Assembly: GCA_910585855.1 (NCBI GenBank)
Contig: CAJUGZ010000275.1
Coordinates: 1 to 5,689, forward strand
Length of the DNA stretch: 5,689 nucleotides
Reading direction: 5' to 3'
Origin: an uncultured Lachnospiraceae bacterium
GTDB lineage: Bacteria > Bacillota_A > Clostridia > Lachnospirales > Lachnospiraceae
The position numbers and the translations under genes were made by a program. Under the pieces are notes generated by a model. It saw only the letters and a program-made list of their open reading frames with translations, made no database searches and had not been told where the DNA came from. Below are positions 1 to 5,542 of this stretch, one piece after another (within the stretch, counting starts at the first letter, position 1; each line of letters begins with the position of its first letter).

Positions 1-74
1 CACATCCTGCTTCTATGCAGGGTGTGAAAAAAAAGGGGCGTGTTTAGCCCGGATGTTAGGAAAGAGGATAACTT

Positions 75-179
75 ATGGCTGGTAAAATCCTTCCTTACAT
101 CCGTTTCGTTTCGGCTGAAATGAGGGCGAATTGCGCCCCGGTCTGTCCGGTTGGAGAAAGGAAAAGGCAGAAGTCTTAG
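75..179 (+). other. Candidate short ORF (34 aa) entering the repeat; doubtful
   Basis: An ATG at 75 follows a plausible ribosome binding site, GGAAAGAGG at 59-67, with a 7-nt gap. It opens a 34-codon frame that ends at TAG 177-179, inside repeat copy 1. The peptide contains two cysteines (CAPVC) and a basic C-terminus. In repeat copy 2 the same frame is open to the window edge and ends at the matching TAG. Against coding: of ten codons that differ between the copies, only one change is synonymous. I do not recognise a protein family. It could be a real small peptide, or a chance frame in a non-coding repeat, which I favour. Confidence 0.2.
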
Positions 180-243
180 AACTTCTTGCTTTTTGGAAAC
201 CGGAACAGCAGGCTGCCCACCGTTTTCGAATCTGGCGTCCTCT
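97..243 (+). repeat. Dispersed intergenic repeat, copy 1 (inverted relative to 5543-5689)
   Basis: This stretch aligns without gaps to the reverse complement of 5543-5689. I count about 18 mismatches over 147 positions, roughly 88% identity by eye. The most conserved part runs from about 168 to 215. Differences cluster at 98-124 and 154-167. A nested fold is possible: TCCGGTT at 146-152 can pair with AACCGGA at 198-204, enclosing AGAAGT (169-174) paired with ACTTCT (181-186) around a 6-nt loop. The downstream edge is sharp, since similarity stops after CGTCCTCT at 243. The upstream edge is uncertain because the other copy is cut by the window end. No transposase or obvious target duplication is visible. 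It is probably a member of a multi-copy intergenic family, which is inference. Confidence 0.85.
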
Positions 244-297
244 AAACTTACAAAATAAAATTTCTATAAAAATCGTACGCTATCAGCAATTTTCAGC

Positions 298-325
298 TTG
301 AAAAAAATCCCAATTATGCTACACT
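298..325 (+). promoter_or_regulatory. Sigma-A-type promoter for the plus-strand cluster
   Basis: A TTGAAA hexamer at 298-303 (5 of 6 matches to TTGACA) is followed after 16 nt by TACACT at 320-325, with TGC directly before it at 317-319, forming an extended -10. Transcription would start near 332, giving a leader of only about 23 nt before the ATG at 355. It lies 54 nt downstream of the repeat's right edge, so the repeat would be upstream of the transcript. Confidence 0.6.
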
Positions 326-354
326 GTAAGAAATACGCACAAAGGAGGTAGAAG

Positions 355-942
355 ATGGAGTTAAAGGAATTAGTGGCAAAGAATCGTTCTTATCGCAGAT
401 TTTATGAAGAGCCTATTTCTGAAGAAACACTAAAGGAATTGGTTGCTTTGGCGAGGATTACGCCGTCTGCGGCAAATGCACAGGCTTTAAAATATCGTTT
501 AGTTTATACAAAAGAAGAGAATGAAAAGGTATTTCAAACGCTTCGATGGGCTGGTGCGCTTTTGGACTGGGATGGACCAAAGGAGGGAGAGCGTCCAAGT
601 GCCTATATTGTTATTTTATGTGATCAGACTTTGGGAAAGAATAAGATGACAGATGACGGAATTGCTGCGCAGACCATTTTGCTTGGAGCAGTAGAAAAGG
701 GTTTGGGCGGCTGTATGCTTGGAAATGTAAAGCGGGAAGAACTGGCAGAGGCTTTGGGAATCGACAGGGAACGGTTTGCGATTGATTTGGTATTGGCATT
801 GGGAAAGCCAAAGGAAACGGTGGTGCTAGTGGATCTGCCGGAAAGCGGAGATACTCGTTACTATCGGGATGATGCGAAAGTGCATTATGTGCCGAAACGT
901 TCATTGGAAGAGTTGATTTTAGAGAAGACTGCTGCAGAATAA
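355..942 (+). CDS. Nitroreductase family protein (FMN-dependent oxidoreductase)
   Basis: This 195-residue cytoplasmic protein has the layout of a small nitroreductase-fold flavoprotein, which normally dimerises around FMN and uses NAD(P)H to reduce nitro groups, quinones or similar acceptors. The N-terminus has the FMN phosphate motif RSYRRF (residues 11-16). PSAANAQ (37-43) matches the conserved flavin-contacting loop after the second helix. The segment from about 100 to 123 (DDGIAAQ through GGCMLG) and LALGKPKE (147-154) are the other typical family blocks. The length suits the compact subfamily. The start is well supported by AAAGGAGGT at 341-349, five bases before the ATG. It is the first gene after the promoter at 298-325, and hisC begins 26 nt after its stop. 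The physiological substrate cannot be read from sequence. The family call is firm; the specific reaction is not. Confidence 0.9.
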   Translation: MELKELVAKNRSYRRFYEEPISEETLKELVALARITPSAANAQALKYRLVYTKEENEKVFQTLRWAGALLDWDGPKEGERPSAYIVILCDQTLGKNKMTDDGIAAQTILLGAVEKGLGGCMLGNVKREELAEALGIDRERFAIDLVLALGKPKETVVLVDLPESGDTRYYRDDAKVHYVPKRSLEELILEKTAAE

Positions 943-968
943 AGGAAAATTGAAAATTGGAGGAAAGA

Positions 969-2027
969 ATGAAAGCGTGGGAAAGTAAGATTCGGAAAGT
1001 TGTTCCTTATGTACCGGGAGAACAGCCAAATCAGAAGAATATGATAAAATTAAATACAAATGAAAATCCGTATCCACCTTCTTTGTTGGTAGAGCAGGCA
1101 AAAGTGGATATGGATGCTGCTTCACTTCGTCTTTATCCCGATCCGGCGGCATCGGAGTTGGTAAAGGCGATTGCTGACCGATATGAATTAGAAGAGAATC
1201 AGGTATTTGTTGGTGTGGGATCGGATGATGTGCTGGCTATGGCATTTTTGACTTTTTTTAATTCGGACAAGCCGATTTTATTTCCAGATATTACGTATTC
1301 TTTTTATGATGTATGGGCAGAGCTGTTTCGGATTCCCTATCAGGTGCAGCCGCTGGATGAAAATTTTCGGATTCAGGCATCAGACTATGCAAAAGAAAAC
1401 GGAGGTGTGATTTTTCCGAATCCTAATGCACCGACCGGAGTGTTGGTTGATTTGGATTTTATTGAAGGAATTTTAAAGAAGAATACGGATGTGATTGTAA
1501 TTATAGATGAGGCCTATATTGATTTTGGCGGAGTATCTGCTTTGCCATTGATTAAAAAATATGAAAATCTTTTGATTGTACAGACTTTTTCAAAATCCCG
1601 GTCATTGGCGGGGCTTCGAATTGGATATGCAATGGGAAATGCAGCGTTGATTCAGGCGATGCAGGACGTAAAGTATTCGTTTAATTCTTATACCATGAAT
1701 CTTTTTACAATCCGGCTTGGAGTAGCAGCGATTCAGGATCAGGCATATTTTGAAAAGACGAGAGAAAAGGTCATTGCGACCAGAGAGCGTACAAAAGTAA
1801 GATTGAAAGAATTAGGATTTTCTTTTCAGGATTCTATGACAAATTTTATTTTTGCTACGCATAAAAATTATCTGGCAAAAGATATTTTTGAATATTTAAA
1901 GACAAAGCAAATCTATGTACGATATTTTTCTAGTAATCTGCGTATTCAGAATTATCTGCGTATTTCAATTGGAACAGATCAGGAGATGGATACATTGATT
2001 GCAGTATTAAAGGAATATTTAAGATAA
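969..2027 (+). CDS. hisC: Histidinol-phosphate aminotransferase
   Basis: This 352-residue protein is a fold-type I PLP aminotransferase of the HisC group, which converts imidazole acetol phosphate and glutamate to histidinol phosphate in histidine synthesis. Visible blocks are LNTNENPYP (28-36), GSDD (84-87) near the PLP phosphate, NPNAPTG (151-157), DEAYIDF (180-186, with the PLP-ring Asp180 and Tyr183), and TFSKSRSLAGLRIGY (206-220) with the Schiff-base lysine at 209. LRISIGT has Arg331, expected to bind the substrate carboxylate. The frame is open from a TTG at 957, but that codon lies within the ribosome binding site. GGAGG at 959-963 fits the ATG at 969, so I place the start there. Many HisC proteins read NNPTG where this one reads NAPTG; such variants occur in the family. 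No other histidine gene is nearby, so a related acceptor is possible. Confidence 0.9.
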   Translation: MKAWESKIRKVVPYVPGEQPNQKNMIKLNTNENPYPPSLLVEQAKVDMDAASLRLYPDPAASELVKAIADRYELEENQVFVGVGSDDVLAMAFLTFFNSDKPILFPDITYSFYDVWAELFRIPYQVQPLDENFRIQASDYAKENGGVIFPNPNAPTGVLVDLDFIEGILKKNTDVIVIIDEAYIDFGGVSALPLIKKYENLLIVQTFSKSRSLAGLRIGYAMGNAALIQAMQDVKYSFNSYTMNLFTIRLGVAAIQDQAYFEKTREKVIATRERTKVRLKELGFSFQDSMTNFIFATHKNYLAKDIFEYLKTKQIYVRYFSSNLRIQNYLRISIGTDQEMDTLIAVLKEYLR

Positions 2028-2075
2028 AATCAGTTATCCTATAAGATATAGGAAAGGGGAAGTACAGTCTGATTT
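2027..2075 (+). promoter_or_regulatory. Two-tier inverted repeat in the hisC-DUF368 gap
   Basis: In the 63-nt gap, TCCTATA (2037-2043) and TATAGGA (2047-2053) form a perfect 7-bp stem with a 3-nt loop. It is enclosed by AAATCAG (2027-2033) and CTGATTT (2069-2075), another perfect 7-bp pair. The outer stem overlaps the last base of hisC and ends directly before the AGAAAGG ribosome binding site of the next gene. No T-run follows, so it is not a standard terminator. An RNA structure affecting translation or stability, or an operator, is possible. Function is inference. Confidence 0.35.
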
Positions 2076-2090
2076 AGAAAGGTTTTGTTT

Positions 2091-2981
2091 ATGAAAATAA
2101 TAATGAATATAATCCGTGGTATTTTGATTGGAATTGCAAATGTAATTCCCGGAGTAAGCGGCGGAACAATGGCAGTATCACTTGGTATTTATGATAAAAT
2201 GATTTCTTCTGTTACAGGGCTGTTTCGGCATTTTAGGGAGAGTATGCTGTTTCTTTTGCAGCTTTTTATTGGGATGGGAATTGGAATTGTCGGATTTGCC
2301 TATGCGATTGAGTATTTATTTGGAAAATATCCATTTCCGACAGCAATGGCATTTATTGGTTTGATTATCGGCGGAATTCCTATGATGTTGGATGTGCTGC
2401 AGTTAGATCTAAGGCGGACACATAAAAAGGTGGGTGTTTTGCATGGAATTGCCTTTTTATTGTTATTTGCTTTGGCAGTTGGGCTTCCTTTGATGGGAAC
2501 AGGAGCAGAGGCAGATCTGAGTAAAAGTTCGATTGGGATAATGATAGGATTGTTTTTTATCGGAATGATTGCTTCAGCCACTATGGTAGTGCCGGGAGTC
2601 AGTGGATCGATGGTATTGCTGATACTGGGGTATTATAACAGTATTATTAGCGAAATTACCGGATTTTTGGACTCTCTTAGAGCAATGAATCTGGCTGGGA
2701 TAGGACATGGATTTGCAGTGCTGATGCCGTTTGGAATTGGTGTAATTGTTGGAATTGTTGTAATTGCAAAAGTGATTGAGTGGCTGCTTGCCCATTATCG
2801 TACCTTGACTTATAGTGCTATTTTAGGGCTGATTGTGGCGTCTCCGTTTGCCATTTTTATTAATCAGTATAAGGCAGGGACACTTTCTTTTACTATACCG
2901 GGAGTGATAGTCGGTGTGATTTTAATGCTGGTCGGTGCGTATCTGACTTGGTTTTTAGGAGGACTTGGTACGCAGGATTAG
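2091..2981 (+). CDS. popT: DUF368 membrane protein, predicted undecaprenyl-phosphate translocase (PopT family)
   Basis: This 296-residue, very hydrophobic protein belongs to the DUF368 family. Members of that family have been identified as undecaprenyl-phosphate translocases (PopT), returning the lipid carrier for peptidoglycan and other envelope polymers across the cytoplasmic membrane. The family signature appears twice: NVIPGVSGGTMA at 17-28 and MVVPGVSGSMVL at 165-176, each followed by a similar G-Y-containing helix (LGIYDKMIS, LGYYNSIIS). This points to an internal duplication of the re-entrant type. Several membrane segments are evident, for example near 52-75, 84-100, 117-136, 147-163, 208-228 and 264-290. 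A TTG six bases upstream extends the frame, but the ATG at 2091 suits the AGAAAGG at 2076-2082. A later ATG at 2103 has no good binding site. Family assignment is strong; activity is by homology. Confidence 0.88.
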   Translation: MKIIMNIIRGILIGIANVIPGVSGGTMAVSLGIYDKMISSVTGLFRHFRESMLFLLQLFIGMGIGIVGFAYAIEYLFGKYPFPTAMAFIGLIIGGIPMMLDVLQLDLRRTHKKVGVLHGIAFLLLFALAVGLPLMGTGAEADLSKSSIGIMIGLFFIGMIASATMVVPGVSGSMVLLILGYYNSIISEITGFLDSLRAMNLAGIGHGFAVLMPFGIGVIVGIVVIAKVIEWLLAHYRTLTYSAILGLIVASPFAIFINQYKAGTLSFTIPGVIVGVILMLVGAYLTWFLGGLGTQD

Positions 2982-3020
2982 ACAGAAGAAATCGGGGGGA
3001 GGAGAGAAAGGGAGGACAGT

Positions 3021-4145
3021 ATGGAAAGCAAGAAAAAAAAGTATGGAAAAATGTTATTAAATATGGGAATTACTTTAGGCGGGATTTTACTGGTCTGCTT
3101 TGCAGGCCCGAAATTTCTTTCCTTTTTTATGCCATTTTTTATTGGTGGAGTCATTTCTATGATAGCCAATCCTTTGGTTCGTTTTTTGGAGAGAAAATTA
3201 AAGATTGTTCGAAAACATAGTTCTTTTGTTATTATTATTGCGACGATTGCATTGGTTGTAACAGGGGGATATTTTTTGATTGTTCGGACAGTAATGGAAA
3301 TTTTTGGATTTATTTCTGAGCTGCCAAGTATGTATGCAAATCTGCAGTTACAATTTATGGATATTGGAGAGAAATTTGAACGATTTTTTGAATTGCTGCC
3401 GGTGGAAATTCGGATGAGTTTAAAAAATTGGGGAACGATTGTAAGCAGTTATCTGTCGGATGTGATAGCGGCGATTGGAGTACCTACGGTAGAGGCAGCG
3501 GGCAGTGTGGCAAGAAATATTCCAAATGCATTTGTAATGTTTATAGTAACTATGATGTCCGCATATTTTTTTATTGCTGACAGAGAGCGGATTGTTGGAA
3601 TTATTCGTAAGGTTACGCCAAAGTCTGTTATGCAGCAGTTTGATCGAATTTATGCACAGATTAAAAAATTGATTGGCGGATATTTTGCAGCACAATTTAA
3701 AATTATGGGAATTGTGGCATTGATTTTATTTGTCGGATTTTTACTTTTGCGGGTGCGGTATGCGATTTTATTTGCTGCATTGATTGCATTTTTGGATTTT
3801 CTTCCTTTTTTCGGAACAGGAACAGCATTGATTCCTTGGGCGATTGTTTTGTTTTTAGCAGGAGATTATGCAACAGCGATTGGATTGATTGTTATTTATC
3901 TGGTAAGTCAGTTGGTACGACAGATTATTCAGCCTAAGATTGTCGGTGACAGTATGGGATTAGATCCGCTGGCTACTTTATTTTTTATGTATATTGGATT
4001 TAAAGTAAAGGGAATTGCTGGTATGATTTTAGCAGTTCCGGCAGGAGTAATATTGATAGAACTGTTTCATGCAGGTGTATTTAATCCGCTGATTGACGGG
4101 GCAAAAGAAATTATTAATGATATTAATGAATACAGAAAAATGTAA
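3021..4145 (+). CDS. AI-2E family transporter, YtvI-like membrane protein
   Basis: This 374-residue polytopic membrane protein has the architecture of the AI-2E exporter family (formerly UPF0118, with TqsA, PerM and YtvI). A short lysine-rich N-terminus precedes helices at about 11-28, 32-50 and 66-90. An amphipathic, less hydrophobic region (about 91-160) follows, as in the family, then a helix at 166-186 and a C-terminal hydrophobic block from about 216 to 350. Conserved family stretches are LPFFGTGTALIPW (261-273), the IIQPKIVGDSMGLDPL segment (302-317) and GIAGMILAVPAGV (331-343). Length and motifs resemble the sporulation protein YtvI of Bacillus and Clostridia, but I cannot settle the subfamily by eye. 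GGAGG at 3011-3015 supports the ATG at 3021, 39 nt after the DUF368 stop. The substrate is unknown; transport of autoinducer-2 should not be assumed. Confidence 0.88.
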   Translation: MESKKKKYGKMLLNMGITLGGILLVCFAGPKFLSFFMPFFIGGVISMIANPLVRFLERKLKIVRKHSSFVIIIATIALVVTGGYFLIVRTVMEIFGFISELPSMYANLQLQFMDIGEKFERFFELLPVEIRMSLKNWGTIVSSYLSDVIAAIGVPTVEAAGSVARNIPNAFVMFIVTMMSAYFFIADRERIVGIIRKVTPKSVMQQFDRIYAQIKKLIGGYFAAQFKIMGIVALILFVGFLLLRVRYAILFAALIAFLDFLPFFGTGTALIPWAIVLFLAGDYATAIGLIVIYLVSQLVRQIIQPKIVGDSMGLDPLATLFFMYIGFKVKGIAGMILAVPAGVILIELFHAGVFNPLIDGAKEIINDINEYRKM

Positions 4146-4155
4146 TGGTTATACT
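4126..4155 (+). promoter_or_regulatory. Weak candidate promoter for the DUF1540 gene
   Basis: TATACT at 4150-4155 is a good -10 hexamer. The best -35 at suitable spacing is ATGAAT at 4126-4131, which matches TTGACA at only three positions. If used, it would start transcription near 4162 and give the small gene its own transcript with a leader of about 37 nt. It overlaps the end of the transporter gene. Read-through from upstream is equally possible. Confidence 0.25.
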
Positions 4156-4198
4156 ACCTTATGAAGTGAAAATTATGCTGAATAAGGAGGAATTAAAA

Positions 4199-4525
4199 AT
4201 GCCAGTATTAGATTGTAATGTTACTAGTTGTATTCATAATGCAAACGAACGCTGCTGTAAGGGGAATATTTTAATTGAAGGAGCAGAGGCAAAGGATTCC
4301 AATGCAACCTGCTGTGCAAGCTACTATGAAAGAGAAGAGGATTCTTATCGGAATCAGTATGAATCACCGGACACAACTCTTCAGGTAGACTGTGAAGCAC
4401 ATCATTGCCGTTTTAACAGTGATAATGAATGTCATGCAGAGCATATCGGAATTGCAGGAACAAATGCAACCTGCTGCGACGAAACACGGTGTGCCAGCTT
4501 TCAGTGTACTTGTGGATGCCGATAA
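4199..4525 (+). CDS. Cysteine-rich protein with two DUF1540 units
   Basis: This 108-residue protein has 15 cysteines. It consists of two related DUF1540 units. The first (about 4-43) reads D-C-x4-C-x7-C-C and ends in NATCC (35-39). The second (about 63-103) reads D-C-x4-C-x7-C and ends in NATCC (89-93). It closes with a C-x-C-x-C tail (103-107). DUF1540 proteins are small, cysteine-rich and common in Firmicutes; their function is not established, though the spacing suggests metal binding. There is no signal peptide. The frame is open from 4145, overlapping the transporter stop, but AAGGAGG at 4184-4190 with an 8-nt gap clearly selects the ATG at 4199. The two units are joined by a charged, tyrosine-containing linker (about 44-62). 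It is the last plus-strand gene before the terminator. Confidence 0.88.
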   Translation: MPVLDCNVTSCIHNANERCCKGNILIEGAEAKDSNATCCASYYEREEDSYRNQYESPDTTLQVDCEAHHCRFNSDNECHAEHIGIAGTNATCCDETRCASFQCTCGCR

Positions 4526-4536
4526 GCTGAATTGAC

Positions 4537-4619
4537 AATAAAATACCTGCCTTTTTTCTTTTAGGTCTAGGGCAAAGTCAGATAGACAAGAAAGGAAAAG
4601 GCAGGTTGTTTTTTATTTT
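4537..4619. terminator. Bidirectional intrinsic terminator between convergent genes
   Basis: ACCTGCC at 4545-4551 pairs with GGCAGGT at 4600-4606. The pairing continues imperfectly through the T-rich 4552-4562 and A-rich 4589-4599 arms to GTCTA (4565-4569) and TAGAC (4584-4588), leaving a 14-nt loop. A T-rich run (4607-4619) follows on the plus strand, and a TATTTTATTG tract follows on the minus strand (4545-4536). It sits 19 nt after the DUF1540 stop and 15 nt after the DUF6033 stop, as expected for a terminator serving both. Confidence 0.85.
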
Positions 4620-4621
4620 GG

Positions 4622-5344
4622 TTACCATTTAAAATCAATATGCTGACCAACCATTTTTTCTTCTTCTGTTTGTACAAAATCACTTTCTGCATAGTAGGAG
4701 ATATCCTCTATTTTTTTAAGCAGTTCGTCTATAGAAGAGGCAGTTACTGTTACAAGATCTTCTTTTGTCTGTTCTGTGCGTTTTTCTGTTAGTTTTTCTT
4801 CGGTAGCTTTTTTGGCGTCTTTTTTTTCTTCGATTTTCTTTTGTTCCGCTTTTTTCTTTGCATTTTTTTCGATTCGCTTCTTTTGTGCAGCAAGGGATTT
4901 ATCGACTACGGCAAAGAAAGAAGCACATCCTTTTTCGTTAATCTGCATACCAAATCCTTTTACGCTGGAGTTATTTTTAAGATTTGCTTTTAGCTGCGGG
5001 AGTTTGGCTGCTGCACTGCTGATAATTCCTTCATATTGACTGCGGAATTTTTCATCGGTTGCCATTTTCTCTAATTTTTCTTCATCAATTAAAACTACCA
5101 TTTTAGTGGGATTGGCATAGCTGGCTGCCTGAGATTTTGCAACTTCTTTCATATCGTTGCTGACTAAAATAAAGTCCATATTGGAGAACTTTTTCTTTAA
5201 TTCTTTGTAGTATTCGGCAGCTTTTTCGCTAAGTTCCGGTTTCCCGATGGTTTTTCCATAGTTTCCGGCTTTTTTCTGTGTGCCGTATGTTTCATGGACA
5301 GCACCTGCCTGAGCGGCGTTTTCAATGATTTCTGATGAGATCAT
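4622..5344 (-). CDS. DUF6033 family protein, function unknown
   Basis: This 240-residue soluble protein has the features I associate with DUF6033, an uncharacterised family common in Lachnospiraceae. The conserved core covers about 35-150: GKPELSEKA (34-42), SNMDFILVSNDMKE (54-67), ASYANPTKMVVLIDEEK (74-90), FGMQINEKG (131-139) and ASFFAVVDKSLAAQKKRIE (141-159). It is followed by a lysine/glutamate-rich segment (about 150-192) likely to form a long charged helix or coiled coil, then an acidic C-terminal tail. No signal peptide, membrane segment or catalytic motif is evident. The start is secure: AAAGGAGG lies at 5360-5353 with an 8-nt gap to the ATG. It is transcribed alone, convergent with the DUF1540 gene. 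The family name is from memory of its motifs; no function is proposed. Confidence 0.8.
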   Translation of the reverse strand: MISSEIIENAAQAGAVHETYGTQKKAGNYGKTIGKPELSEKAAEYYKELKKKFSNMDFILVSNDMKEVAKSQAASYANPTKMVVLIDEEKLEKMATDEKFRSQYEGIISSAAAKLPQLKANLKNNSSVKGFGMQINEKGCASFFAVVDKSLAAQKKRIEKNAKKKAEQKKIEEKKDAKKATEEKLTEKRTEQTKEDLVTVTASSIDELLKKIEDISYYAESDFVQTEEEKMVGQHIDFKW

Positions 5345-5415
5345 GGTATCTTCCTCCTTTATTTTTTATTTTATAATTTAATTGCTGTTTTTTTGGATTA
5401 TTTCTATTGTTATGT

Positions 5416-5440
5416 ATATCGGCTATAAGCAGTTTTTTTA
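5416..5440 (-). promoter_or_regulatory. SigD/FliA-like promoter candidate upstream of the DUF6033 gene
   Basis: On the minus strand, GCCGATAT (5423-5416) is a near-exact match to the flagellar sigma -10 consensus GCCGATAA. TAAA (5440-5437) lies 13 nt upstream, two shorter than the usual 15; at exactly 15 nt the sequence is TATA, one mismatch from TAAA. Transcription would start near 5408, giving a leader of about 64 nt. Confidence 0.35.
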
Positions 5441-5464
5441 TAATAAGTTAGGAGGTTTTTCCAA
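5437..5464 (-). promoter_or_regulatory. Sigma-A promoter candidate upstream of the DUF6033 gene
   Basis: On the minus strand, TTGGAA (5464-5459, 4 of 6 matches) and TATAAA (5442-5437, 5 of 6) are 16 nt apart. Transcription would start near 5430. This is a competing or additional model to the SigD-like site just downstream. The -35 overlaps one arm of the inverted repeat CCAAATC/GATTTGG (5461-5482). Confidence 0.35.
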
Positions 5465-5482
5465 ATCAGATGCAGGATTTGG
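5461..5482. repeat. Small inverted repeat overlapping the candidate -35
   Basis: CCAAATC (5461-5467) and GATTTGG (5476-5482) are perfect 7-bp arms separated by 8 nt. The arrangement could be an operator next to the minus-strand promoter candidate. No T-run follows on either strand, so it is not a terminator. Its significance is uncertain because the region is AT-rich. Confidence 0.3.
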
Positions 5483-5542
5483 CTGGCGATAGAAAAGTTG
5501 AGTTTGTGGGCAGAGTGCTTATTGTCTTTTGGTTTTTTGGAG

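Noticed and set aside
1..34. Hairpin CACATCCTGC/GCAGGGTGTG (1-10 with 17-26) next to an eight-base homopolymer, as a possible terminator
   Set aside because: On the plus strand the stem is followed by A, not T; on the minus strand the T-run comes before the stem. Neither direction gives an intrinsic terminator, and the left flank is outside the window.
957..968. TTG at 957 as the hisC start, adding four residues
   Set aside because: The TTG overlaps the GGAGG (959-963) that serves the ATG at 969, and no binding site precedes the TTG.
2948..3220. Plus-strand frame overlapping the end of the DUF368 gene and the start of the AI-2E gene
   Set aside because: It is an out-of-frame shadow of two well-supported genes and has no recognisable protein features.
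4145..4198. Start of the DUF1540 gene upstream, overlapping the transporter stop
   Set aside because: AAGGAGG at 4184-4190 is ideally placed for the ATG at 4199, and the extra 18 residues do not resemble the family.
4776..5039. Plus-strand hydrophobic, Phe/Ser-rich frame antisense to the DUF6033 gene
   Set aside because: The Phe/Ser richness is simply the reverse complement of the Lys/Glu-rich segment; there is no ribosome binding site.
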